DNA of 64,000 nucleotides from Nothophaeocryptopus gaeumannii (Eukaryota; Ascomycota; Dothideomycetes; Mycosphaerellales; Mycosphaerellaceae), in NCBI GenBank assembly GCA_031771865.1, contig JASISA010000026.1, forward strand, positions 806,001-870,000. The letters are read 5' to 3'. A model generated the notes under the pieces. It was not told the origin of the DNA. It saw nothing but the letters and a program-made list of their open reading frames with translations, and made no database searches. Position 1 is the stretch's first letter. Every line of letters begins with the position of its first letter. This document shows positions 33,060-42,502 of the stretch, piece after piece. The position numbers were made by a program, and so were the translations under genes.

Positions 33060-33749
33060 CTTTGCGGTGTCAATGTGATTTTTAGGGTAATTAGCGAATT
33101 GGGGTTCGTGGAAGGGGTGTAGGGTGGGAGATGAGCTGTTGTCTCAGGGCGGAAGAGGAGGCGTCACTGGGTGTTTGGCGGTGGGTATCACGAAATAAAA
33201 ACGACGGCGCGATATGTGGATCTGGTGTCGTATACGTCCCTGGCGGTGGTCAGGGCGGAATTGGCGGCGGTGGGTGTGCTGGTCGAGGTGAGGTCTGGTT
33301 TGTTGTGGTTTGGACAGATTCATCTCAGAGCAGCGTCACTGCCCAAGCGTTTCACGTCCGTGCGCCAGCTTTGGCTTGGCGCCTCCCGAGTTTAATTCCA
33401 GGTCGCGTGCCCAACATCACCCAGATCACTTCTCTTCACAAATTCAACAATCCACATCCGTAAAGCACGGCAAACTTGTGATTTGTGGCTATCTCATACA
33501 TACAAGCCCTCGCTGGATACGCTATAGCCTGCGTAGCTCTTCGATGTTAGGACGGATCGCGTCAGCAGCACTGTCCCATCCTCGATAGCTTGAAATTGCT
33601 TCATGCCAGAGAGCCCAAGCCATACTAGCCAGCTCGTTACACTTGTTGTTCTGCTCGATTGTTCCAGTTGCGGACTCACGTCTAAGCCATACTCCATGGC
33701 CCGTATACCCTTCCTTTGGCCTAGCCTGATGCGATCGAGCCTTCAGGCA
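33060..33749. other. PP2A upstream region; no gene recognised
   Basis: About 690 bp; contains the PP2A promoter and the 3' flank of the family copy that follows. Short motif-free frames only. Confidence 0.4.
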
Positions 33750-34302
33750 TCAAACCTCCCAAAGGTCCACTAGCTTCCCAGTCCCGAGCTCGCTCGCGAA
33801 CTGCATTGTCGGTCAGTGTCTCTGGAGTACTGCTTGGAGCTGGTATCTGACTTGCCTCTGTCTTCGTCACCACTTGAATAACGTTACGGACTTGAGCGAA
33901 TGCTGTTAAGGCGAACCTCGCCTATACAAACCACAAATTCCACTCTTCACGGTGCTCAGGGCACACGAGCCGAATCTCAGAGACCGATTGCTGAGCGCTG
34001 GGACCAATGTGATCAAGCCACAGTGGACGGAGCATGGCGTCCCGGAAGACGAAGACCGAGTGTTTATAGTAGCTCTTGAGCAGCTTCGCCCGGGTGGTGC
34101 GCCTGACTTGTATTAGGTGCATCGGCTTCCGTTAGACATAGTGCTCCTTGGTAAGTAAGACGTACAATTTGGAAGATACACAGTTGACACGTCGGTAGGC
34201 TGGCTTGGAGGTAAAGACGAGGTTGGAGATTTGGTCGTAAAGCTCCTGCGGAAGGCCCTCGAGTCGGCGTCGTAGCTCGAGAGTATCAGTTGCGGCCTCC
34301 AT
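33750..34302 (-). pseudogene. LPQELYD-family copy 5, two in-frame stops
   Basis: ATG 34302, MEAATDTLELRRRLEGLPQE gives a standard start, LVFTSKPAYRRV follows. TAA at 34132-34134 (codon 57) and TAG at 33922-33924 (codon 127) interrupt a frame that otherwise keeps family homology throughout: PMHLIQVRRTTRAKLLKSYY, HSVFVF, IRLVCPE, then ARFALTAFAQVRNVIQVV. The exon would end at 33856 after TE with a GC donor (GCAAGT), 55-nt intron, branch CACTGAC, and the 17-codon exon 33800-33750 FASELGTGKLVDLWEV. Frame length, intron position and last exon are intact. Either a young pseudogene or stop read-through. Confidence 0.7.
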
Positions 34303-34400
34303 GATGAGGGCTCGCATCGATTTTATATGGCGATGGTACGGTGGAGAGTGTGACAAGGACTCTGTGAGATGGTGCAGAAGCAAGCACGATGGGAAAAAGG

Positions 34401-34430
34401 ACGCAAGCCATGCCACGGGCTTGGCATTTG
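34401..34430 (-). promoter_or_regulatory. upstream element of family copy 5
   Basis: acgcaagcca at 34401 and gggcttggca at 34417, about 100-128 bp before the ATG at 34302; a weaker version of the element at 36993 and 37874. Confidence 0.35.
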
Positions 34431-34589
34431 CTTTCACATGCAGGTTGCAGACGCGGTGTTACTTACGTACTACCCCAGAACTTTAGTCACTCCCGTTATG
34501 GACAAAGCTTACTTACTCAAACTACATTTTCGGAATCCGCCTGGCCTTCTCCACCTACTTCTTCGACGTTGCATCACTAAGACTTCCGC

Positions 34590-35182
34590 TCATACCGCCC
34601 ACTCCTCCAGCAACAAATTCTGGCCCATTTCCTGCCTCAACTGTATGCGCGAATAATCGGCATTCTACATTGCAGCACACTGACTCAACTTACCTCGTCC
34701 CAAGTCACAAGATCGCCGAAATCGAGCAAGCGCTCGTTTCCCACTCTCGTCAAGTCGTCTAGCAGCAGTGCCATTCCAATTACCACCCCTATGCTCTCTT
34801 CCGGTACTCCCTCCGGAACAAGCAGCCGGACCGGCCTCAACAGCTCAGAGCTAGACACGTTTGCCGGCTGCATTACGTCTGAGTAGATGCTGTTGAGCCA
34901 GGGTGCAAGATGTCTGATGGGAAACACGAAGATAGATTTCGTGAAGTAGCTCATAGCATACCTCCGTCTCGTTGCTTTACTGACATGCATGAGGTGCGGC
35001 GTGTGCGCTTGTACCGAGGGGTATTTGTCTATGTCCCATGGAGGGACCGCTCCTGTTGGGAACTTGATGTGGCGGTAGGCGGGAGCTGCAGTGAAGACAT
35101 GATCGGCTGTCTGGTTGTAGAGCTCTGGTGAAAGAGACTCAAGTAGACGTCGGGTTTTGAGGGGATCGTACATCTCGGCCAT
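34590..35182 (-). CDS. LPQELYD-family F-box-like protein (copy 6, intact)
   Basis: Exons 35182-34694 and 34640-34590, 179 aa; a 53-nt intron, GTAAGT donor, CATACAG acceptor, phase 0. LESLSPELYNQTADHVFTAA at about 13-32 is the first block (LPQ changed to LSP); LMHVSKATRRRYAMSYFTKS at about 63-82 is the second; SIFVFPIRHLAPWLNSI follows. The last exon, LRQEMGQNLLLEEWAV, is 17 codons with the stop. First of the group of six minus-strand copies between 33.7 and 38.6 kb that is intact throughout. Confidence 0.72.
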
Positions 35183-35510
35183 TTCTATGGCTCACGAACA
35201 CAAATCCGATGTGGAGGCTCTGGTGAGTTGATCATATGGGATGGAAAAAAACAGCGCAAAGAAGTGGCTCTCATGCTTTTCTTGGTTTGCTCTTTCTCAA
35301 AGAGACCATGTCCTGGCTGACTCGCACAGCATCTAGATCGTACGAATGGCGACCATCGGGTTCATGAAGCCGGCCTGCAACGCGTATCCGTAAGCTCCCG
35401 CTCGGGTTTAGCAGCTCATGTCTGCCGCAACCTCATGGTCGAATTCGCCAAACTCGCATCATCACTCCAACCCCGACCTTGTCGAATCTGAACTCTCGAA
35501 ATCAAACATC

Positions 35511-36020
35511 TCAATCCTCCAGCACCAGAGCACCTCTCATCTCCTCTTCCAGCTATCGAAGATCAGCATCGGGTCCTGAACACACAATTCTCAACATCAC
35601 TCACCTCCTCCTTTCGGACTGTGTGAATCATCTCCGGCGGATGCTCGCCTCCGTCCTCTTGGCTCGCCACTGCCATGAGGTAGTCGAGATAAGGCCTCTT
35701 GCAGATGATATTCACCGCGTTCTTCACGATTCGCACTACCTTCAGCTGCTCGCGAAACTCATCCGAGAGCTTGTCCACCCAGCGATTGAAGTCCAGCGTT
35801 CCCGCAAAGAGGAAGATGGAGTTGCCGTAGTAGTTCGCGACGTATTTTGCGCGGGATGCTTTGTTGACGCGGAGAAGGTGGGGACGCAGGTAGCCGCCGT
35901 GGGACACTCGCATGTCGCGGTAGGCGGTGGGTGCAGTGAATACATTGTCGACGATCTTGTCGTAGAGCTCTTGAGACACTCGGCGAGTTGGGTTGGTGGT
36001 AAACCTGCGGTTTCTTCCAT
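35511..36020 (-). pseudogene. LPQELYD-family copy 7, frameshift and lost last Trp
   Basis: The expected start, ATG 36020 (MEETAGLPPTQLAEC), is out of frame with the following SQELYDKIVDNVFTAPTAYR; the shift lies at about 35970. The rest is well kept: LLRVNKASRAKYVANYYGNS, IFLFAG, FREQLKVVRIV, ending HTVRKEE before a GTGAGT donor at 35604. Last exon 35552-35511 reads LEEEMRGALVLED then TGA at the position of the conserved Trp; the next three codons end in TGA exactly at the family's normal stop, so TGG to TGA is likely. Non-ATG initiation could bypass the frameshift but is not supported. Confidence 0.65.
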
Positions 36021-36311
36021 CTTCGGTATGTTGACTTGAGGTTGTTGGACGAAGGTGTTGGATGAAGGTGTGTTTGATGTTGATGTTGTTGAGAGGGTGA
36101 GTAATAAGAGGCAACTGCGGGCTTGTGGGTCAAGCAGCGAGGCAATGTAGCTAGCTATGAAGGTCCTCCGCATGTGGCTGCGCGCTCATGTGAGGCCTTC
36201 GTATCGTGTTCTGGGAGTTGCATCACTCCCACTGGTCTTTTCTTTCAAGGCGCGGCAGCCTCTTTTTCCTCCTCATGCAGAGTTTGACGATGATCCTCTC
36301 GCTCGCGTTCC

Positions 36312-36880
36312 TTAGACCTCCCGTTCCTCCCACATCCGCGAATCTTGCATCTCAGTCGCCAGCTATAAGACATCAGCATCACGTTCGGCTCTCCATATCG
36401 AAAATTGCGCTTGGCAAATGCCTCTCCCTCAGTAATCCGCCGACAGACATGGGCCATTGCGCGGAGAGACGGGTCAGAAAGACAGTACTCCCACACGGAC
36501 TGGGTGGGAGCATGAAAAACGTCCCACAAGCTTCTGAGCCACTCGGCCTATAGAGCATCGCATGCCACCAGCAACCCTCTCACTCCGGTCTTGTGCTCCG
36601 TGAACAAGTCCTGCACCCAAACGCGCAAATCTGGGGTATCATCGAAGACGAAGATGTTGTTGCCGTAATAGCTCTGAGCATACTTCTGGCGCGAGGCGCG
36701 ATCGACGTGGCAGAGGCGTGGATGGTAGAGATTGGCCTTTTGGATGTGTGGCTCGCGGGCTATATTCGGCTTACGGTAGGCTCGAGGTGCGGTGAAGGTG
36801 AGATCATAGATCTCGTCGTACAGCTCTTGCGGCAGCGCTTCGAGGCGGCGGCGGAGCTCCATATAGTCGGAAGCGGGCAT
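36312..36880 (-). pseudogene. LPQELYD-family copy 8, in-frame TAG and GC donor
   Basis: ATG 36880, LEALPQELYDEIYDLTFTAP, RLCHVDRASRQKYAQSYYGN, NIFVFDD. TAG at 36548-36550 ends the frame at 110 aa, but the same frame continues (AEWLRSLWDVFHAPTQSVWE) to HVCRRITEGE, the usual exon end. The expected GT at 36421-36420 is GC (GAG|GCATTT), followed by 59 nt to a TTATAG acceptor after a GCTGATG branch, and then the 17-codon exon 36362-36312, LATEMQDSRMWEEREV. Everything but the stop and the donor base fits the family. Confidence 0.68.
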
Positions 36881-36992
36881 GTTGGTGTGTTTCGCCGAAG
36901 CGGAAGGCTACTTTGTCAGTGTGGATGCTTATTCTTCGGTGTGTGCAAAGTTGGAGATGCATTTAGACAATTGAGTTGAAAGCAAGAAGTCC

Positions 36993-37034
36993 TTAGCGCA
37001 ACGGCTTTCGCGCATGTGACGGGCTTGGCAAAAC
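36993..37034 (-). promoter_or_regulatory. duplicated upstream element (copy 8)
   Basis: ttagcgcaacggct at 36993 and gggcttggcaaaa at 37021, 113-154 bp before the ATG at 36880. The same two blocks in the same order and spacing occur at 37874-37914 before copy 9. Confidence 0.5.
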
Positions 37035-37201
37035 CTGCTGTTTCACGAGATACATGAATTCCGTCTCGCCACCTGTCAGAGCTCACTCGATCACGCTCGC
37101 TCTATGGCTTCTCTGCTGTGTCCCTCGGGTTAGGCTATTCTATAGCGTTCCTGATGCCCTCCACGATTGGATCTGAACGTCTGGTCTCCTGTTCCATCCC
37201 G

Positions 37202-37742
37202 CTACTTCAGAATCGGCCGATCTCCCATCTGCTGGTCAAACTATTCGATCTTCACATCAGTAATAGTCGTTAGAAGAGCATGTAGTAGAAGTTACCTCTT
37301 CCCGGCTGCAGATGGGAATCATGTCGGCCACCTGGGCAAAGCCGCCCTTCCGCACACTCCCCCGGCACCAACGGTGGTACCTCTTGCTTTGAGCTGTACG
37401 TGTAGTGACCGTCGTGACCACGTAAACACTGCGCAGCTTACCCAGGAGATCTCTTGGCAGTAGTTTGAGCCATTCCTTGCAGGTAGCAGGACTGTTGATT
37501 GCGAATGCAGTCTTGTAATAGTAGTTATTGGCGTGTGCAGCGCGGCTCGCACGATTGACCTGCATGAGATGTGTCTGCTGAGGCAGCTTCTTGCGGCTGC
37601 TGGTTAGCGCCTCCTCATCAAGCTCCGCTAGCCAGAGACAGGCCACTGGCGCGGGGAAGGTGAGTTCGGCAATCGTGTCGTAGACTTCTTGCGGGAGCAA
37701 CTCCAGGCGGCGGCGTAGCTCGGTAGAGATGGAGGCGGCCAT
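37202..37742 (-). CDS. LPQELYD-family F-box-like protein (copy 9)
   Basis: Exons 37742-37296 and 37240-37202, 161 aa; intron 55 nt, GTAACT donor, ACTGATG branch, AATAG acceptor, phase 0. LELLPQEVYDTIAELTFPAP at about 13-32; HLMQVNRASRAAHANNYYYK at about 58-77; ATCKEWLKLLPRDLLGKL. The last exon begins like the others (FDQQMGDRPILK) but stops at codon 13, so the usual W-x-V end is lost. The frame is otherwise intact and the start is clear. The upstream element at 37874 is shared with copy 8. Confidence 0.68.
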
Positions 37743-37873
37743 CTTGGTGATGTGTGGGAGCTTCGTAGGCGATGTGTCTTGTCCGCTGATTTTGTGAGGG
37801 GTGTGTTTATGCTATTAAGTGTCAATGCGCATGGCAAGCAAAGTCAAAGAAACAATTGGAAAGTACGAGACAA

Positions 37874-37914
37874 TTAGCGCAACGGCTGCCGCGCATATGA
37901 AGGGCTTGGCAAAC
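37874..37914 (-). promoter_or_regulatory. duplicated upstream element (copy 9)
   Basis: ttagcgcaacggct at 37874 and gggcttggcaaa at 37902, 132-172 bp before the ATG at 37742; near-identical to 36993-37034. Confidence 0.5.
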
Positions 37915-38094
37915 ACACATCTGATTCACCGCTCAGACTGATTTCCGGCCTTCTCTGCCTTTGAGTGGCAGATGACTCCCTGTATCACTTGGAATGCTCC
38001 GACCTGAGGTCGTACATCACAGAGAGCGCAGCCTACTGCGCCTCACGTTGTGTATCTTTCGCTCGCATGAGGGTTCCAGGGTGTGCAGCATATC

Positions 38095-38634
38095 TCAAGC
38101 TTCGCTCTCCTTCAGCGTTCGCTTGCCCTCTACAAACTTGGCCCACTGTCTCCCATATCAGCCAGGTAGTAATACCAGATGGAGCCGGTTGACTTACTGT
38201 CTCCTGAGTACAGACTTCAAGCTTGTCGCCCAAGTCGATAGAGACCTCGTCCTCAATGCAAGTGCGGATGAGGTTCATTGCCTCTGACTTCGACATAGAG
38301 TACAAATTTTCGCGCTGCAGGACGATGTGGACAGTCTCAATGTAGCGGACTACGCTACTTGGTTGAGATTTGAGCCATCATCCGGTTTTGCAGCAGGACT
38401 CGAAAGCAAAGGTGGTGTTGCGATAGTAGCTGGCGGCGTACTTCGCTCGACTCGCGTGGTCGACCTGCATGAGATGTGGTTTGGTGTAGATGTCGTCCCA
38501 TATTGTCCCTTCGGCTGTGGCCAGCGACAGCCCTCCGGCGCAGTGAAGGTCTCATCGTAGATCTTGTCGTAGAGCTCTTGTGGGAGCGACTCGAGGTGTC
38601 GCCAGACCTCCATGGTATCCGTCTCTGCCGCCAT
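38095..38634 (-). pseudogene. LPQELYD-family copy 10, frameshift plus TGA
   Basis: ATG 38634, LESLPQELYDKIYDETFTAP. The frame is lost near 38510; homology resumes in another frame with DDIYTKPHLMQVDHASRAKY, AASYYRNTTFAFE, then TGA at 38378-38380 before WLKSQ (copy 9 has CKEWLKLL here). That frame then runs to a GTAAGT donor at 38197; the 17-codon last exon 38145-38095 reads WAKFVEGKRTLKESEA. Exon length and intron phase are preserved although its sequence has drifted. Confidence 0.65.
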
Positions 38635-38907
38635 GATTAAGCGATATTCTGTGGCAGGTTTCAGGCTGCGCGTGTTGCGTTTGTTCGTGCGGGACCCTAG
38701 AAAAGCGGGAGGAGCGAAGCGCGGGACATTGTGGAAGGTTCGGGCCGAGATTCACATGCGCGTCTTGGCGATGGAAACTACTGTTCTGTCATTGAAGCAT
38801 ACGCACTCAATCCAAGACCGTCGTCCTGAGCCTGGTCAAGACTCCATGGATGAGACAGTCTGGCCCCAAGGTCATGATGATACTCGTCTCACAAGCTCGA
38901 TTCGGCT

Positions 38908-40377
38908 TCAAACCTCCCACTCCTCCCTGTCTACTTTGCCACCCAGCAAGACATGACAGATTTCGAAAACCTCATCCAGCGTTCTGGCTTGCAACAGCAT
39001 TGTTGCGTGATAGAGGCTAAGGGCAAAAGCTTGCTGATCTTCGCAGAAGTTTCGAGTGCACAAAGCACAAGCGAATAATGCGCTTCTGAATGCAGGTAGT
39101 CCGGAGTGAATGTCGATGCCCCTCTGGGTCGCAAGAGCATAAAGTGGCTCGATCAGAAGCCTGCGCTTGATCTCAAGTATGTTCATGGACAGCCGACGTT
39201 TCATCACGGACGCTCGGAGGAAGAGCTTGCCATTGCGGACAGAGATGTCAATTTTTCCGCGATCCTCCAGGTGGTCTGCGTAGAGTGTGTCGAAGAAAAC
39301 ATCGTTGAAGAACGGCTTAGCAATGTCGAGGAGGACCGAATGCAAACCACCGGCCTCGTAGTCAACGTATAGCATGACCGGATCTCCCAAAGGTCTAGGA
39401 CCAGTCCCAATCATGACATTACCTCCATGTGCGTCGCCCAGGCCATACGCGATAGGTTGCGAAGCCAGATTGGACGGACGAAGAGCTACATTTGCTTCCT
39501 CGTGAAGAGTGGAGAGGCAAGCAGCGTCCCTTCCATCAATCTTGAGTGGAGTTGCCATCAATTCTTCAAAGGTCATAAGCGTGCCGTTGATCCAGATCCC
39601 CGGGCCATAGAACTGACGCAAACGACGACAGTCGTGGAGCCTCTCGTGGAAGAATCGATGGATCGACCATGTCTCCGGAAGACAAGAGCTTGCCGCAGCT
39701 GGACGCAACGAATGTCGGTATGCATTCAGCATGTCTTCGTTTTTCCTCATCTCGGTATCCAGAATTGACTCGAAAAGCGTGGTCAAGCCTGTTTTGCGGT
39801 ATTCAAATTGTGCTTCAGCTTCAGTGCAACCTTCGAACGCCGGGTAGAGTAGTTGTCTGTCCTCATAGATTGGTATTTGGACCAAGGGAAAGTACTCACC
39901 AGCAGCTAGGCTTCTCGCAATTTCCGCCGACTGCTGTACTTCTGACTCCAGGACGCAGGACTTGGAGAAGAGAGTCACAGCATTGCCTTCAACTTTTCGG
40001 TCTCCTGTAAAAGCTCGCACGACGCGACATGTGGAATTAGATGAGAACATTGTCTTGATGCAATGGATTTCCTCTAATGCCAGATGTCCGTCCTCCTTTC
40101 TGCATAAGGAGATGTCGGTCGCGATCTGTCGACGCTTTCCCTGGCGCCGCAGACTTGTGGCGAATTCGAAATTCGCGTCAGGACCAAATAGAACCAAGCC
40201 CATGTAAGAAGCTGCATCGATTCTTGAGTGAGAATCAATGCGCGGAAAGCCGCTCTCTATTGGGTAAACAGTCTGTAGCCACGCTCGGAACCCGGGAGTG
40301 AATTTGTCGCCTCTGGCAAAGCAAATATGCTCAAGCCTGCTTCCCACTCGTTCTGTAGCATATGTCATGAGCTTCAT
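38908..40377 (-). CDS. APH/protein-kinase-like phosphotransferase
   Basis: 489 aa from ATG 40377, single exon. The C-terminal half has the aminoglycoside-phosphotransferase-type catalytic loop LGDAHGGNVMIG (about residue 330; Asp and Asn of the DxxxxN pattern) and, about 20 residues on, MLYVDYEAGG with the metal-binding Asp, followed by DIAKPFFNDVFFDTLYADHL. The N-terminal half lacks an obvious glycine-rich lobe I can name. Such enzymes phosphorylate small molecules; the substrate is unknown. The protein may be shortened at its N-terminus. Its start is only 45 bp from the divergent start of the next kinase gene, so the two probably share a promoter. Confidence 0.6.
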   Translation of the reverse strand: MKLMTYATERVGSRLEHICFARGDKFTPGFRAWLQTVYPIESGFPRIDSHSRIDAASYMGLVLFGPDANFEFATSLRRQGKRRQIATDISLCRKEDGHLALEEIHCIKTMFSSNSTCRVVRAFTGDRKVEGNAVTLFSKSCVLESEVQQSAEIARSLAAGEYFPLVQIPIYEDRQLLYPAFEGCTEAEAQFEYRKTGLTTLFESILDTEMRKNEDMLNAYRHSLRPAAASSCLPETWSIHRFFHERLHDCRRLRQFYGPGIWINGTLMTFEELMATPLKIDGRDAACLSTLHEEANVALRPSNLASQPIAYGLGDAHGGNVMIGTGPRPLGDPVMLYVDYEAGGLHSVLLDIAKPFFNDVFFDTLYADHLEDRGKIDISVRNGKLFLRASVMKRRLSMNILEIKRRLLIEPLYALATQRGIDIHSGLPAFRSALFACALCTRNFCEDQQAFALSLYHATMLLQARTLDEVFEICHVLLGGKVDREEWEV

Positions 40378-40422
40378 ACGCACACGCAGACCGGTTGCAA
40401 AGTCACATGACTCTGCTCCGAA

Positions 40423-41308
40423 ATGGCATCACAGATACAACTGTCTGGACGAAGAATTCAGATCGTGGGAGTTATTGGAGCCGGCAAGGTCGGTCTGGCC
40501 GTCACGAAAACTTGCAAAGGTGCTTAGCTGACTCTCCATGATACTTCAGAGTACCTTCGCCCAGAAATTGAGTGACGAGCTATCGATCCCCTCGTGCGAA
40601 TTGGATCATCTCTTCCATGAATCAAGAGGAGGCGGCCCATTATCGGCAGAGACCGCTCAGCGCGTCGTGCGGGATCTAGTCGACTCAAGCGACGAGTGGA
40701 TACTCGACGGCAAGTGCGCACACTAGTATTCAGTCAATTGTGAATCAGACCGTGAATGCTCACTGCATCGTTCCAGTCACTGGGTCCAATTGAAAGAGAT
40801 TTTATACTCCAAGGCGACGGATATCCTGTGTAAGTCGAAGAGCCTTCCGCGTCTGACTATGTATTTGCTGACAGCCTTTCCCACTTCTCAGGGATTGACA
40901 CCCCCTTACCCTTGACTTTGTGGCGTGTGATCACTCGCACATTATGGGGTAAGTCTTAAGGTCAGTATCGACCGTGAATACTAATTCATGTTTGTAGAAA
41001 TATTCACCATACCCGGGGTCCTTCGCCGAGAGCTCTCAGGTAATAGCTTGATTTTGGCATCGCTCCGAGTGCGAGCAAAGAAAAACGCGAATTGGAGCAA
41101 GCGCGCTAAGATGGATCCTCGATGGAAGCGGATAGACGGCTGGTTTGGCCCCAGTCGATTTCTGGCAAGGTTGAGGGAGGCAAGGTGTGGACACCGAAAC
41201 GGTAAACGGATACTCCCGCAGCCTCGTCGCAATCTGAAGTCTTGCTTCGTTGTCTCGTTCTTTCACATAAACTACGACAATACCGTTACATTTGAATACG
41301 CCGAGTAA
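40423..41308 (+). CDS. P-loop kinase-like protein (topology-modulation/adenylate-kinase-like fold)
   Basis: Five exons: 40423-40488, 40550-40713, 40777-40829, 40892-40948, 40998-41308; 216 aa, introns 49-63 nt, all GT-AG, one with the branch TACTAAT. The P-loop GVIGAGKST is completed by the first splice. Then ELDHLFHE (substrate/Mg loop), WILDGN, WIDTPLPLTLWRVITRTL, the pattern of bacterial FlaR/topology-modulation proteins and their fungal relatives, which resemble small-molecule or nucleotide kinases. The C-terminal part (RVRAKKNANWSKRAKM..., WFGPSRFLARLREAR) is basic. The consistent splicing through five exons makes the model strong; the substrate is unknown. Confidence 0.78.
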
Positions 41309-41745
41309 AGCACAAATACAAGTCGCAAAGAAGGTTCTTGATTTTATTCAAAATTTTGAAGATATGATGCGTCGTTTAAAGCGAAAACTGAAGAGCGTTG
41401 CTGAATGCTTCGAGACTTCCGAGAAACAAGTAGTTATCCGTTATTTCTCGATGCAAACGCATCCGACGGACTTTCGAAGACGAGACTCGAGGAGTGTATA
41501 ATCGGAAGGATAGTTTACGTCTCGGAAAAGAGAATATATAGAAGGCGGCTTCTATTATCGAAGAGAACGAATACGAAGGACATTACGATATAAAATACAA
41601 GTTATAGATAATAGGCTTATAGCCTTATGTAATCTAGCTATAGATAGAGCTTTGTTTGTATTACCTCGTCTTAGTAGCAATATTATCTGGATAAATTAAG
41701 TTATTCTGGATAAGCTTTCATCCCGGGGCCGCGCTTGCCAGGGCT
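41309..41745. mobile_element. AT-rich, RIP-like transposon relic (probable)
   Basis: Base composition changes sharply to AT-rich with many TA steps (tataatcgg, gcttatagccttatg, ctagctatagatagagc), unlike any neighbour. No transposase frame survives. A near-repeated ttatctggataa/ttattctggataag at about 41690-41722 could be an element end. The pattern fits repeat-induced point mutation of a short transposon copy; without an intact relative this stays an inference. Confidence 0.45.
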
Positions 41746-41863
41746 TGAGCTCAGATAAGCATCAAGAGGCGCCCAATAACGTTACGATTTTAATGACACG
41801 CACGAGCGGCTCAGGAGCAGCAGCACAACACAGCTCTTATCTCAAACAGTTACCTTCGCTGGG

Positions 41864-42502
41864 ATGCATTCAGTACACACGAAGTCGTATACACAATATG
41901 CACTTGGCACTAGCGAACACATACTGTCCATCTTTGTGTTAGGGGGACCTGGTGCAGGTAAAGGCACACAATGTGCACGACTTGCTAAGGAATATGGGTG
42001 CAAACATTTGTCTATGGGACAACTCCTACGTGATGAGCAGGGTCGAACGGATGAGGAGGTCGCTGAAACCATCAGACATGCCATTCAAGAGGGCTTAACA
42101 CTACCAGCAAACCTGACGACACGCCTTCTGGAGAACGCTATGACCGAAGCGATAAATCAAGACGGTGCTAGAATGTTCCTGATTGATGGGTTCCCAAGGA
42201 GGCTGGATCAGGCTTCTATGTTTGAAGCGATGGTAGTCCAAAGCAAATTCAGCTTGTTCCTCGATTGTCCAGAAAGTGTGATGAGAGAGCGGTTATTGAG
42301 TCGTGGGAGAAGGACTGGAAGATCAGACGACGACGAGCAATGCATTACCAAGCGGTTCAACACCTTTGTCGAGTGGACGATGCCCGTTATCAGGGTACTA
42401 GAGAAAGAGGGCAGGCTAGAGGTGGTCAATTCGGCCAATGATCCGGACGCCGTATATTCATCCATACGTGCTTGTTTCAATAAGAGAGGCGTAGCTCTGT
42501 GA
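41864..42502 (+). CDS. UMP-CMP/adenylate kinase family protein
   Basis: 212 aa, single exon from ATG 41864. FVLGGPGAGKGTQCARLA at about 27-44 is the P-loop of nucleoside-monophosphate kinases; HLSMGQLLRDE the NMP-binding loop; LIDGFPRRLDQA; LFLDCPESVMRERLLSRG; and the short LID with TGRSDDDEQCITKRF, which is the eukaryotic UMP-CMP kinase arrangement. It would transfer phosphate from ATP to a nucleoside monophosphate. The usual fungal enzyme is shorter at the N-terminus. It sits right of an AT-rich relic and beside two other kinase-like genes, so it may be an accessory paralog, not the housekeeping Ura6. Confidence 0.8.
   Translation: MHSVHTKSYTQYALGTSEHILSIFVLGGPGAGKGTQCARLAKEYGCKHLSMGQLLRDEQGRTDEEVAETIRHAIQEGLTLPANLTTRLLENAMTEAINQDGARMFLIDGFPRRLDQASMFEAMVVQSKFSLFLDCPESVMRERLLSRGRRTGRSDDDEQCITKRFNTFVEWTMPVIRVLEKEGRLEVVNSANDPDAVYSSIRACFNKRGVAL

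Noticed and set aside
41310..41593. short frames inside the AT-rich relic as a transposase
   Set aside because: No catalytic motif and continuous AT-biased codons; not interpretable as a gene.
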